Shown here piece after piece: positions 8,297 to 16,646 of a stretch of DNA of 64,000 bases; the stretch's first letter is position 1, and the number at the start of each line of letters is the position of its first letter. The notes below the pieces were generated by a model. That model ran no database searches. It saw nothing but the letters and a program-made list of their open reading frames with translations, and was not told the DNA's origin. This DNA comes from Nanobdellota archaeon. GTDB taxonomy: Archaea > Nanobdellota > Nanobdellia > Pacearchaeales > GW2011-AR1. The stretch lies in contig JANLHM010000005.1 in the NCBI GenBank assembly GCA_024654565.1, forward strand, positions 147,331-211,330, given 5' to 3'. The translations under genes were made by a program, and so were the position numbers.

Positions 8297-8491
8297 TTAA
8301 GAATGGTACTCATGTCCGATACCATTCGTGTATGTTCTTTTTATTTTTTTTTCTTTAATCAAAACTCTTAAACTTTTGCTCAAAGTCCTTTTACTGATGT
8401 CAAGCTCCCTGCTTATTTTCCCAATTGTTCCCCTTCCACCATTTTCAATAAATTGAGCTAATATGTCCCTTTTGCATTTCATTTTGTTCAC
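8297..8491 (-). CDS. Small winged helix-turn-helix protein
   Basis: 64 residues forming a compact DNA-binding fold: a first helix (KRDILAQFIENGG), then TIGKISRELDISKRTLSKSL as the helix-turn-helix, then LIKEKKIKRTYTNGIGHEYH as the wing. It is the only obvious transcription regulator in the 3-24 kb block, so it may control the block; the GGTATTTC cluster at 24.0 kb is a candidate target. It is preceded by a strong AAAGGTGAACAAA leader and lies 52 bases before the large lipoprotein gene, so the two may be co-transcribed. Confidence 0.7.
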   Translation of the reverse strand: MNKMKCKRDILAQFIENGGRGTIGKISRELDISKRTLSKSLRVLIKEKKIKRTYTNGIGHEYHS

Positions 8492-8529
8492 CTTTGAAAT
8501 TATTTTTGAATTATTTAATTAAAAGAAAA

Positions 8530-8564
8530 AAACCTCCTCAACGGAAAAAGAAATGAGGAGGTTT
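8530..8564 (-). terminator. Repeated intergenic hairpin, copy A
   Basis: An 11-bp stem, AAACCTCCTCA and TGAGGAGGTTT. About 60 bases around it are almost identical to 9152-9216. It follows the stop of the gene ending at 8596 and precedes the leader of the 8491 gene. The stem contains CCTCC/GGAGG, which could in principle also pair with a ribosome binding site. Confidence 0.65.
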
Positions 8565-8595
8565 CTTATTGAACAGTTTTGCTTTATTCTTTTGG

Positions 8596-9117
8596 TTACT
8601 TCTTTTTTTGATTTTTTACATAAAAATAAACCTTGTTCTCTTCCTCTATAAAAGGAAATAAATGAACCCATGCTTTAGGATCTTCCTCTGAAAAAGATAG
8701 AATATTTATCCAACACTCTAAGTCCTTTGACTCCGAACAAAAGTTTATCATTCCCAAAGATTTCCTTTCGCATTCAGGAAAGATATTCAAAAACGTACCG
8801 ATAGAATCTCTTTTTGACCTTGAAACAAAATTTAAAAAAACTGAAAAAGAGCTACCTCCTGCAAAAGAGAAGAGATTTAATATTCCCCCCACAGAATCCC
8901 CCCTAGTCTTTGAAGAGAAGCTAATAAATGAAAAAAGGTCCTCAGACTCAGAGAAAACATTTATAATAGTCCAAGAATTTCCTTTTGACTTTGTAAAAAT
9001 GGAAATTACAGACAAAACACTTCCCTTTTTGTTTATTCCCCCAAAGAATCCAAAGATCAATCCTTCTCGGGGGATAAACGCATAAATAAAATTTAAAAGA
9101 AATAATCCTAAATTCAT
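8596..9117 (-). CDS. Protein of about nine short internal repeats
   Basis: 173 residues, no known family. After a short hydrophobic N-terminus (about residues 1-26), the protein is built of roughly 14-16-residue units from residue 30 to 160. Examples are DSVGGILNLFSFAGG, SSFSVFLNFVSRSKR and DSIGTFLNIFPECER; the core pattern is Ser, small, Ile/Leu/Phe-Asn-hydrophobic-Phe, then a charged turn. Such a period suggests a beta-solenoid or similar stacked fold. The tail is basic (YVKNQKKK). The hydrophobic start could be a signal or anchor. The leader has AAAGGTAAACAAA before the ATG. It has its own hairpin-bounded unit between the wHTH and LysM genes. Confidence 0.62.
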   Translation of the reverse strand: MNLGLFLLNFIYAFIPREGLIFGFFGGINKKGSVLSVISIFTKSKGNSWTIINVFSESEDLFSFISFSSKTRGDSVGGILNLFSFAGGSSFSVFLNFVSRSKRDSIGTFLNIFPECERKSLGMINFCSESKDLECWINILSFSEEDPKAWVHLFPFIEEENKVYFYVKNQKKK

Positions 9118-9165
9118 TTTGTTTACCTTTTTGTTTTATTTTTGAATTGTTAATTAAAAGAAAAA

Positions 9166-9200
9166 AAACCTCCTCAACGGAAAAAGAAATGAGGAGGTTT
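9166..9200 (-). terminator. Repeated intergenic hairpin, copy B
   Basis: The second copy of the AAACCTCCTCA/TGAGGAGGTTT hairpin with identical loop, after the LysM lipoprotein stop at 9248 and before the start at 9117. Near-identity with 8516-8580 shows duplication of the whole intergenic module. Confidence 0.65.
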
Positions 9201-9247
9201 CTTATTGAACAGTTTTTTTTATTTTAGAAATTTGAAAAAAGGGATTA

Positions 9248-9580
9248 TTAACGAACTCTAACTGTCCATCCCACTTTAATTTTATTTTTATTTTTTATCC
9301 ATGGATTTAAGTCCATAATTCTTCTTACAGTGGTTCCGTACCACATGCCTATTGCGGATAATGTGTCTCCCCATTTTACTTGGTAAAAAATAGGGTGGCA
9401 ACAACAATGAGAATGATACTCTATTTTTTTCACTTCTGGAGTTGGTATTGTCTCCTCCTGTGCATGGGGTGGAGGGGAAACGGGGGATTTAGTTGTTTCT
9501 TCTACACTGGAACACCCCATGAAGAAAAAAATAATTAACCCAAAGACAACCATGACAAAAATAACTAAGAATTTTTTCAT
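9248..9580 (-). CDS. LysM-domain lipoprotein
   Basis: 110 residues. A lipoprotein signal peptide ends FFFMGCSS, with lipidation at Cys23. A Pro/Thr-rich linker and a short HSHCCCHP stretch, a possible metal or disulfide site, precede a single C-terminal LysM domain (about 66-110) with YQVKWGDTLSAIG, YGTTVRRIMDLNP and IKVGWTVRV. LysM binds N-acetylglucosamine polymers such as peptidoglycan or chitin. A lipid-anchored LysM would tie a membrane to a cell wall. Most archaea have no such wall, so a bacterial origin or a bacterial target is likely. The start has AATAGGTACTAAA upstream. Confidence 0.82.
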   Translation of the reverse strand: MKKFLVIFVMVVFGLIIFFFMGCSSVEETTKSPVSPPPHAQEETIPTPEVKKIEYHSHCCCHPIFYQVKWGDTLSAIGMWYGTTVRRIMDLNPWIKNKNKIKVGWTVRVR

Positions 9581-9620
9581 TTTAGTACCTATTAGTTTAT
9601 TTTACATGTTAATTAAAAGA

Positions 9621-9652
9621 GACATCTCGCTTTATTTCTAAATCGGGAGGTC
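9621..9652 (-). terminator. Imperfect intergenic hairpin
   Basis: GACATCTCG and CGGGAGGTC can pair over nine positions with one mismatch and one G-T pair. It sits after the SPFH gene (stop 9678) and before the LysM gene start, at the same place as the other hairpins of the block. Confidence 0.4.
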
Positions 9653-9677
9653 CTTTTTTATACAACGAAATCTAAAT

Positions 9678-10649
9678 TTAGCTTCCACCAAGAATTAATG
9701 GAAGGCCATCTTTTCCTGAACCGATTATCACCACCTTTGCATTGTTTGACCCGGCAATTTTTTCCGTTGCTTCAATCCCCTTCCATTTTAAAAGTTGATC
9801 GCTTATCCCGTGAGAAACAATTGTTTGAAAGTCCGAAATTCCTTTTGCTTCTATTCTTTTTCTTTCGGCTTCCTGAGTTTCCTTCAGCAGGATAAATTCC
9901 ATACGCTGACTTTCCTGTTCGGCTTTTAACTTTTCTTCGATGGAAGCAGTTAGGCCACTAGGAAGGAGAATTTGACGCATGGGGGAAGATTCTATTGTTA
10001 TCCCCCTGGGTCCTACTAACCTTGACAACTCTCTCTCAATTGTTATTGAAAGAGAATCTCTCTTCTGAGTATAGAGTGCTTTCGCATCATACCCGGCAGT
10101 AACACCCCTTACAACTGATCTAAATTGAGGAATTATGATCTTTTCAACGTAATCTTCCCCAACAGTTTTGTATATTTTGTTGGCGTCTTCAAAACTTAAA
10201 CTGAAAATTAAACTTATTTCCAGTTCGATATTCAAACCTTCTTTTGAAGGAACGTTCATTACCTCTTTCAACTCCTGCGTACGTGCATCGAATTTGACGA
10301 CTTTTGCCAAGGGGTTAACAAGACTAATTCCGGGGTAAAGAGTGTTATCCCTTACATTTCCAAATATATCTACTACCCCGACATGACCCGCGGGAATAAT
10401 TGTAAAAAACTGGACAAACGACAGAACAAAGAACAGTATTGAAAAACCGAGGGACACTTTTCGAACAAGTGAACCAAATTTGCTGTGACTATTCATTCTA
10501 CGAAAGTTGTGATGAGAATAAAGACTTTCCTCATCTTCTTCTGGTTTTTCCTCTGCAGAAGAAGATTTTAATTTCCTCTCTTTTAAATAATGAAAGAGAA
10601 ACACTGAAACAGAAATTAGAAACAATAGAACAAAAATTATGAATAACAT
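9678..10649 (-). CDS. SPFH/prohibitin-family membrane protein
   Basis: 323 residues. Two hydrophobic segments (about 2-20 and 66-90) are followed by a Band-7/SPFH domain starting IPAGHVGVVDIFGNV and continuing through GISLVNPLAKVVKFDARTQE, then a coiled-coil (KLKAEQESQRMEF to EAERKRIEAKG) and an Ala/Gly-rich tail. SPFH proteins build ring-like membrane scaffolds and hold or regulate membrane proteases and transporters. In this block it could organise the envelope complex. A very clear TTAGGAG lies before the ATG. It has its own hairpin downstream. The family call is secure; the role here is inferred. Confidence 0.88.
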   Translation of the reverse strand: MLFIIFVLLFLISVSVFLFHYLKERKLKSSSAEEKPEEDEESLYSHHNFRRMNSHSKFGSLVRKVSLGFSILFFVLSFVQFFTIIPAGHVGVVDIFGNVRDNTLYPGISLVNPLAKVVKFDARTQELKEVMNVPSKEGLNIELEISLIFSLSFEDANKIYKTVGEDYVEKIIIPQFRSVVRGVTAGYDAKALYTQKRDSLSITIERELSRLVGPRGITIESSPMRQILLPSGLTASIEEKLKAEQESQRMEFILLKETQEAERKRIEAKGISDFQTIVSHGISDQLLKWKGIEATEKIAGSNNAKVVIIGSGKDGLPLILGGS

Positions 10650-10766
10650 TTGTGACTCCTAAATTAATTTTTTGGAAACAATTAGTTACTTGAACAATTG
10701 AACTAAACAAAAAATCCAACCTTTCTCTAAGAGATTTGGGAAAATTTACAAAATAAGAATTAAAGA

Positions 10767-10799
10767 AAAGCCCCCCAAGGGAAAAAAGGGAGGGGCTTT
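10767..10799 (-). terminator. Intergenic hairpin
   Basis: Stem AAAGCCCC and GGGGCTTT, after the stop of the substrate-binding protein gene at 10844. It resembles the AAGCCCCT hairpins near 3.2 and 3.8 kb, so it is probably related to them. It closes the four-gene unit 10844-15832. Confidence 0.6.
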
Positions 10800-10843
10800 A
10801 ATTAAAAGAGTTTGTTAAAGATTAAAACAACCAAGAAGATAAA

Positions 10844-11911
10844 TTATAGTTTACCCTGTTCAGCTAGACGCATGAAATAAGAATCAAAAATAAACTGAAC
10901 ATTCTCCTTGTCCCCCTGAACACTTCCGTCTGGATACCTAATCCCTATTTCGTCAACACTTTTTGCTTTTTCCCCCAGAAGATCATGCTCAAAGCAGAAC
11001 TTTCTTACTCTATCCATATTTGTTTTTAGTTCTTGGCTTTCAGTATATTCCGCAGCTTCTTTAGGAGTATAAAACATCGCAGTTGTCTTTAGTTGGGCTT
11101 TGTAATCCCCAACAGAACAACCTGCTGATTCAGACATGATTTCAAGGGCTTTTTGACTTTCCTTATTTCTTTTGGTCATTATCCCCATAACTTCATACCA
11201 TGCCCCAACAAGCGCTTTACCTATATTTGGATTTTTTTCCAATTTTTTTGTATTAACACAAAGCAAATCTAGAATTTCACCCGGGATTTCGCTTGAGTTG
11301 AAGACATCACGTACTCCAACTTCTTTCAAGATGTTCATTGCCATAGGATTCCATGTGACAACCACTTTTTGGCTTTTGTTTGCCGTGAAAATGGCTTCAA
11401 TATCTGAATCAATCGTGTTTAGAATTTGAACATCACTTTCTTTCATCCCATTCTTTTCTAATCCGCGATTAAGAAGATATTGAGAAACAGATAATTCAGT
11501 GAGCATCGCTTGTTTGATGTCTTTCATTTTCAGTCCATCTCGTGTCAACACTTTATCGCTTCCGTTTGAGAAGTCCCCCATTAGAAGGGAAGTCGTTGTG
11601 ACTTTGGCTACACAAGGCATACCAAGAGTTTCCATATTTGTCATCACAACGCCATCAACTTGTCCAGAAACGTATGCTTCAATTGAAGGAATGTAATCCA
11701 TCCTTAGCAGTTCTATATCCAAGCCATATTTCTCGCCCCATTTTTTTACAATTCCGGATTTGTAGGCAAAGTCCCAGGGTTGCCAACCGGCATAAATGGA
11801 CCAGGCAATTTTAACCTTTTGTTTTTTTACCGGAACATGGTTTGCTCCAATATTTAACGATAAGAACAAAAAGGCAAGAATGAACAGTAGAACAGGTTTG
11901 AACTTTTTCAT
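10844..11911 (-). CDS. ABC transporter binding protein, urea/NitT-TauT type
   Basis: 355 residues with a signal peptide (hydrophobic 7-22, then NIGANHVPV). The mature part resembles the putative urea ABC transporter binding proteins found near urea carboxylase genes, a NitT/TauT (SsuA-like) subgroup: KIAWSIYAGWQPW, GIVKKWGEKYGLDIEL, VSGQVDGVVMTNMETL, LLMGDFSNGSDK, ELSVSQYLLNRGL, VVTWNPMAMNILKEVG and SSEIPGEILDLLCVNTKKL. It lies at the end of a unit with the OmpA fusion, the coiled-coil protein and TelA. A periplasm-like compartment would be needed for normal function. The ligand cannot be read from sequence. The start has AAAGGAAAAAACTC upstream. Confidence 0.85.
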   Translation of the reverse strand: MKKFKPVLLFILAFLFLSLNIGANHVPVKKQKVKIAWSIYAGWQPWDFAYKSGIVKKWGEKYGLDIELLRMDYIPSIEAYVSGQVDGVVMTNMETLGMPCVAKVTTTSLLMGDFSNGSDKVLTRDGLKMKDIKQAMLTELSVSQYLLNRGLEKNGMKESDVQILNTIDSDIEAIFTANKSQKVVVTWNPMAMNILKEVGVRDVFNSSEIPGEILDLLCVNTKKLEKNPNIGKALVGAWYEVMGIMTKRNKESQKALEIMSESAGCSVGDYKAQLKTTAMFYTPKEAAEYTESQELKTNMDRVRKFCFEHDLLGEKAKSVDEIGIRYPDGSVQGDKENVQFIFDSYFMRLAEQGKL

Positions 11912-12072
11912 GAGTTTTTTCCTTTATGAATTTTAAAAATTTAGAACATTAGAACAATTGTTTAAAGAACAGAACTAAAACAGAACTCTCCCCTTCTTTG
12001 GAAGGAATAAAAAACCCCCTTGTTTGGAAGGTATAAAAGAATCCCCTATTTTTTATGAATGCAAGAACCGAA

Positions 12073-13272
12073 CTAAACCTTCTCACCCATTTCTTCAACA
12101 GAGATGTGGATTTTGCTTCTTGCTGAATCACCTTTTTCTAATTTGGTGATTGTTTCTTCGGCGTCAAGAGCGAGTTTATTTAGTTCTTGGATATTTTGGC
12201 TCATTCCCGAAAGAGCATTTCTTCTAAATGTGGTGATGTCTTCAACCGCTTCATTTATATTCCTAAACGCAGCCTTTAAAGATTCCATTTCAATCATTGT
12301 TGAAGATGACTGTTTTTGTATTTCGACTCCCTGAGTTTTGAGCCTCTCTGAAGTGTGTACAATAAGAGCACTTGTAATTTTGTTAACGCCATCTATTTTA
12401 TCCAACACAATGCGCTGGTGGTTTAAAACAAAAGCTGCAGTAACAGCAACGTTAAGAGCATGAATTGTTACATTTAGAGCACGATTCACACCACGAATAA
12501 GTTCCCGATTATTTCTAATCAGGATCTCATAAACAATTACTCCCTGCTGATTTACAGCCAGAGTTTGCTGTAAGTCTATTATCCTTTGCTTCATCGGAAA
12601 TAATAATTCTTCTTGAACAAATTTGTATTTCTGGTCTTCAGGTGACATGTTAATAAGTCTCTCACTCATTTCTTCATCCATGAGGATTCCCAGTTCAATT
12701 GCTTTTTTTAATCCAATTGAAGACTTGCGCATTTTTTCCTGATCTACTGCGAGTATTTTATTGTCCCGTATTAACTCATCTCTTCCAAACTTTAGAGATT
12801 TAATTATTGCGGAGATTATGGTTTGCCCGCTGGAGTACTTATCAAAGTATGCCTTCATCTTGTTCCCGACAAATGGAATTTTTGAAATTAATTTTGACCA
12901 GGCAGTTACACTGAAATCAAAGTTAACGGGATCAAGTTCTTCCACCTGATTTTTTAGTTCAAGAAGAGCCTGTGCTACCTTACCCCCATCTTTTCCTTCG
13001 GCATCTGCGAGGTTTTTTATGGATTCTTTTAACAATTCACTGTTTGGATTTGCCCTCTTTTGATCCTCAGAGGACATCTCATCAATGGCATCCCTTTTTT
13101 CATTTGCATTTATGCTCTCATCAAAAAGCATATCGACGAAACCTTTGGCCTTTCCAACTAACACAGGATCCGCGGTTTCTTTGGTTACGGGAACATCTTC
13201 AACAGAGATTGGTTTCATCTCAGTTTGAATGTTTTCTGCGGTGGCTACCACCAGCTGATTATTTCCAGACAT
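12073..13272 (-). CDS. telA: TelA-family (toxic anion resistance) protein
   Basis: 399 residues matching the TelA/KlaB family, cytosolic coiled-coil proteins linked to tellurite and antimicrobial peptide resistance through an unknown mechanism. Visible signatures are KIPFVGNKMKAYFDKY (about 135-150), SGQTIISAIIKSLKFGRDEL, DNKILAVDQEKM, LPM-like LLFPMKQRIIDLQQTLAVNQQG, and the central RNNRELIRGVNRALNVTIHALNVAVTAAFVLNHQRIV. GAGGTG seven bases before the ATG is a strong ribosome site. TelA genes often neighbour a coiled-coil membrane partner, and one is present directly upstream here. The gene name reflects family only. Confidence 0.88.
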   Translation of the reverse strand: MSGNNQLVVATAENIQTEMKPISVEDVPVTKETADPVLVGKAKGFVDMLFDESINANEKRDAIDEMSSEDQKRANPNSELLKESIKNLADAEGKDGGKVAQALLELKNQVEELDPVNFDFSVTAWSKLISKIPFVGNKMKAYFDKYSSGQTIISAIIKSLKFGRDELIRDNKILAVDQEKMRKSSIGLKKAIELGILMDEEMSERLINMSPEDQKYKFVQEELLFPMKQRIIDLQQTLAVNQQGVIVYEILIRNNRELIRGVNRALNVTIHALNVAVTAAFVLNHQRIVLDKIDGVNKITSALIVHTSERLKTQGVEIQKQSSSTMIEMESLKAAFRNINEAVEDITTFRRNALSGMSQNIQELNKLALDAEETITKLEKGDSARSKIHISVEEMGEKV

Positions 13273-13350
13273 AATAACACCTCAATTTATTTTAAAAAAT
13301 AGGACATTAATTACAATTATAGAAAATTCTATTACACTTTTAGAAAATCC

Positions 13351-14196
13351 CTATACTTTAATAGAGACTTTTTCAAAGTCTTTTGAAAGCTCTTTACCCA
13401 ACTGAACCATTTCTGAAAGTTGAGACATAGAGTCTTCCATATTGACATTTGATTCCCCTGAAAAAGTTTTCATACTTCCAATAGAGGCTGACGTTTCATC
13501 TAGAAGAGTTATCGCTTTTTCATTTTGTAGAAGAAGAAACTCAACTTTATCCTGTTGACTCCTTAAGAGTTGAAGCCGCTTTTCTAACACGTCGAGCTCG
13601 GCTTTTTCTACGTCAGTTACAATCCCGTCAGAATGTATTGATTTTTTTCTCTTTTCTACTCTTTTGACATCAATCTCTAAAAGACTTTTTGTCAAGTTGA
13701 CAACTTCACTCAGATTATCCACTATTGAAAGAAAAACTTCCTGGGTAATTCCCATATACCTTTTGTAAGCTAATTCACCCGCATTAAGTTTTTCACCTAA
13801 AAGTTCACAGAACCTTTCAAAACGACCTTCTGCAGCTTCTAGTTGTTCCTTTCCGCGAATGCAACCAACTTCAACGAGGCTTTCCTTTAAGTTTTCTCTC
13901 TTCAGTTCTGTTATCCTTTCAACTTCCTTTCTAAGATTTTCAAAGTATTCGTGACCAAACGATTCTGCTTTGATAAATCTCTTATAGAGATATGTTCCTC
14001 CTGCAACAACCCCTGCCCCTACTGTAGCAATAACACCTGCTGGCGGGAAACCAAACAATGTAGTATATAGGAGTGAAAGAACCGTCGCTGAAGAAAATCC
14101 CAAGAAAGTTGTATTATTGGCCAGGGATTTGTTTAAAGCTTTTTTAGTTGCTTCTTTTGAGAAATCCTCCACCGATGGAGCTCTTATTTGTTTCAT
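13351..14196 (-). CDS. Coiled-coil membrane partner of TelA (XpaC-like?)
   Basis: 281 residues: two close membrane helices around residues 30-70 (GFSSATVLSLLYTTLFGF, then AGVIATVGAGVVAGGTYLY), followed by long helical coiled-coil segments to the end (for example RKEVERITELKRENLKESLV and LEKRLQLLRSQQDKVEFLLL). Position next to TelA and the layout agree with the XpaC family ('bromo-chloroindolyl phosphate hydrolysis'), which is commonly paired with TelA, but I see no diagnostic motif, so the family call is tentative. AAAGGATTATT lies before the ATG. Confidence 0.6.
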   Translation of the reverse strand: MKQIRAPSVEDFSKEATKKALNKSLANNTTFLGFSSATVLSLLYTTLFGFPPAGVIATVGAGVVAGGTYLYKRFIKAESFGHEYFENLRKEVERITELKRENLKESLVEVGCIRGKEQLEAAEGRFERFCELLGEKLNAGELAYKRYMGITQEVFLSIVDNLSEVVNLTKSLLEIDVKRVEKRKKSIHSDGIVTDVEKAELDVLEKRLQLLRSQQDKVEFLLLQNEKAITLLDETSASIGSMKTFSGESNVNMEDSMSQLSEMVQLGKELSKDFEKVSIKV

Positions 14197-14272
14197 AATA
14201 ATCCTTTCTTTTTTTGAATTTATTTGATTAAAGTTTGCTTGATTAAATTTTAGTTAATTAAAGTTTAATTGA

Positions 14273-15832
14273 TTAAAGGGTATTTCCTTCAAGAAGAACA
14301 AACTCAACTCGTGCTCTCCGGTTCATCCATTCTCTTGTGGATTCACCTGGCTTTCTTATGGGAGGTATGCCATTTGCATATCCTTTAGAACGAAGACGAT
14401 TTACATTTATTCCGTGGATAATTAACCTTTGAAGAACTATTTCAGACCTTTTCTGAGAGAGTTTAAGGTTCTCATTGTAGTCTCCATCTCCCGTGTGACC
14501 CCTGATCTGAATTCGGTAATTTGGATAGTTGTTAATCAATAAGTTAGCCATCTGATCAACAAGTTCCTCTCCCTTTGAATCTAGATAATCTATCCCCTGT
14601 TTGAAGGTAATGTCTTCAACTCTCATTACTCCAACCTCTCTTAACCGATCCCATTCTGAATCAGATAAGGGATTGAATTGGATTTCCTTTCCGACATCCA
14701 CTTTAAGATTTTGAACACCATCTTTAACCATTTCTTTTAGAAATGAAGAATTGACTACCATAAATGGATCTGAAAATTCATGAGTGTTGAAAGTTTTTGT
14801 TCTTCCCATAACATCACTTGTTGCAATAATTGAACTAAACAACTGATCCCTGTAACTTCCTCCTGCAACTAAAGGAATTCCGAATTGTTCAGCACAATTT
14901 TCTTCAAAATTAAACCAGTCTATTTTTTCAATCATTCCTTTTATCACTTCTTCTTCAAGGCCGGTAAACCTTTCCATGTCTTCAATCATCCCGGTTTTGT
15001 CATTAGAATACATTCTTAAGACCCTAAAATAAGTTTTAAGAAACGATTTAATTATATTTGGTTCATTAAGAATAAAGTCTGATCTGAAAACAAGTACATC
15101 TATTATGTACCCTTTGAATTTATCACTTCCCCAAACAACTTTCATATCAAGTTTTGACACTGCACGAGAGATGTCTGGTTCCCACATAGTGTAATAGCGT
15201 TTTCTTGTTTTATTGTTTTCTTTGTCTTTCTTTGCCTGATTATAAACTTCACTTGAACCACCTGCATCAACTTTCCAGGAAGAATTTTTTGTAAGGTAAT
15301 CAAGATCGAAGTTGATTATAAGCAAGTCGTTAAGAAAAGAACTAGGAGAGGATGGAGTTGAGACTATTTTTATCTCACTGTCATTAAGGTCATTAACTTT
15401 CCACTTTTCATTAATATTCTCCTTAAAAGTTAAGAGGGCATCTGCTCCTTTAGACTCGCAAAGAGAGATAACAACTGCTCCTGGAAAGTTATATTTTATT
15501 CCATGCCTTAGATATTCATTTATTGGGAGAACTATGAAATCGTATTCTCCGTCCTTAAATTTTTTCAAACGTTCATCATAAAGTCCGCCGTCATCAGTAA
15601 ACTTAAGGTGAAATCCTGATTTTGGCGCAAGGAGTCGCATCTTTTGGGACTGAAGAAAGAAATACCCAAAATAGCTGTCTCCGGCCCACCTTACTTCTTG
15701 GCCACCAGTTGCATCAGAAGAATCGAACAATTCTCCTTCTGAAATCCATGGATCAAGAACAAATTTATACAGGATGATTAAAACAACCAACCCTATAAAA
15801 ATGAAGGCCACAAACTTTTGTTTTGCAGTCAT
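14273..15832 (-). CDS. Membrane-anchored binding protein with OmpA domain
   Basis: 519 residues. An uncleaved-looking N-terminal helix (about 7-26) anchors a NitT/TauT-like binding domain (about 45-380; VRWAGDSYFGYFFLQSQ, DGEYDFIVLPINEYL, KRYYTMWEPDISRAV). An OmpA-like domain follows (about 400-515) with IQIRGHTGDGDYNENLKL, SQKRSEIVLQRLI and NRRARVEFVLL. OmpA domains bind the diaminopimelate of peptidoglycan using an Asp in the GHTD motif and an Arg in the LSxxRA helix. Here the Arg is kept but GHTD reads GHTG-D, so binding may differ. It begins the unit that includes TelA. CGGAG lies before the ATG. Confidence 0.83.
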   Translation of the reverse strand: MTAKQKFVAFIFIGLVVLIILYKFVLDPWISEGELFDSSDATGGQEVRWAGDSYFGYFFLQSQKMRLLAPKSGFHLKFTDDGGLYDERLKKFKDGEYDFIVLPINEYLRHGIKYNFPGAVVISLCESKGADALLTFKENINEKWKVNDLNDSEIKIVSTPSSPSSFLNDLLIINFDLDYLTKNSSWKVDAGGSSEVYNQAKKDKENNKTRKRYYTMWEPDISRAVSKLDMKVVWGSDKFKGYIIDVLVFRSDFILNEPNIIKSFLKTYFRVLRMYSNDKTGMIEDMERFTGLEEEVIKGMIEKIDWFNFEENCAEQFGIPLVAGGSYRDQLFSSIIATSDVMGRTKTFNTHEFSDPFMVVNSSFLKEMVKDGVQNLKVDVGKEIQFNPLSDSEWDRLREVGVMRVEDITFKQGIDYLDSKGEELVDQMANLLINNYPNYRIQIRGHTGDGDYNENLKLSQKRSEIVLQRLIIHGINVNRLRSKGYANGIPPIRKPGESTREWMNRRARVEFVLLEGNTL

Positions 15833-15851
15833 TTTTTACTCCGTTTAAAAA

Positions 15852-15883
15852 TTTGGCGAAGAAAACTTTTTCTCCTCGCCAAA
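15852..15883 (-). terminator. Intergenic hairpin
   Basis: Stem TTTGGCGA and TCGCCAAA, with an additional A/T-rich loop. It lies between the stop of the VWA lipoprotein (15909) and the start of the OmpA fusion (15832), dividing two operons. Confidence 0.6.
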
Positions 15884-15908
15884 CTAATTAAAGAATTTGA
15901 ATTATGTT

Positions 15909-16613
15909 TTAGAGAGAGTCAAAGTCAATGGAATCAAAACTTTCAGATTCCGAGACTGCTCCTTTGAGTGCTTTTGTTAACTCCCCTTTACTTTCCGCAG
16001 ACCGGTATTCCCTTGAATACCTTTTTAGAGGATGATCTCCATCAACTTGAAACCCAATAGCATACAGATCAATAAAAGAATATGTTGAAATTTGACTACA
16101 TATCCTTGAAAAAGAAGAACTGTTGTCAGCCTCCCCATCAGTTACAACAATTATCCTAAAATTACCATATCCAAGCTGTTTCTTGTACTGAAGAGTAATT
16201 GACTCAAGAGCCGTTTCGAGAGACTCTGTAAGAGGAGTTCCTCCACCGGCATCTACCTCTTTAATTACAGAAACAAATTTACTCCTGTTTTGATTTCCTA
16301 AAGGAATCATCTCTTTAGTTACATCTGAATCGAAAAGGAACAAACCGAGATTTGCATCTTCAGGAACAATTTTTAAGAATTCGAAAATTGCTTCTTTTGC
16401 AATTCTAATTTTATCCCCGGACATCGAACCAGAAGCATCAAGAATGAAGTAAAAGTTCTTTGTAGTTACCGCTTTTCCTTCAATGTCGAACTTTATTTCA
16501 ATTTGTACAAAATTTTCCTGAAGATTTGAGTCTTCATAAAAATCAATTTTCTCGTTTTTACACCCAAAGAGTGCAAGAAAGAGAAGAAACAATAAGAGAT
16601 TTATGTATTTCAT
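15909..16613 (-). CDS. VWA-domain lipoprotein
   Basis: 234 residues. The lipoprotein signal ends LALFGCKN, with lipidation at Cys18. A von Willebrand factor A domain follows with a full metal-ion adhesion site: DASGS at residues 59-63, the Thr in GGGTPL near 125 and the Asp in VTDGEAD near 158. VWA domains bind protein partners through Mg2+, and often work with AAA+ ATPases such as the one four genes upstream. The tail SFDSIDFDSL resembles the end of the adjacent OmpA fusion (ESSDFDF), hinting at a shared partner. AAGGTAAAAAA lies before the ATG. Confidence 0.85.
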   Translation of the reverse strand: MKYINLLLFLLFLALFGCKNEKIDFYEDSNLQENFVQIEIKFDIEGKAVTTKNFYFILDASGSMSGDKIRIAKEAIFEFLKIVPEDANLGLFLFDSDVTKEMIPLGNQNRSKFVSVIKEVDAGGGTPLTESLETALESITLQYKKQLGYGNFRIIVVTDGEADNSSSFSRICSQISTYSFIDLYAIGFQVDGDHPLKRYSREYRSAESKGELTKALKGAVSESESFDSIDFDSL

Positions 16614-16646
16614 TTTTTTACCTTAAAATATTTTTGTTAAAGAGTT

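Noticed and set aside
11949-12131. 60-codon frame at the end of telA
   Set aside because: Overlaps telA in another frame and has no ribosome site, unlike all real genes of the block.
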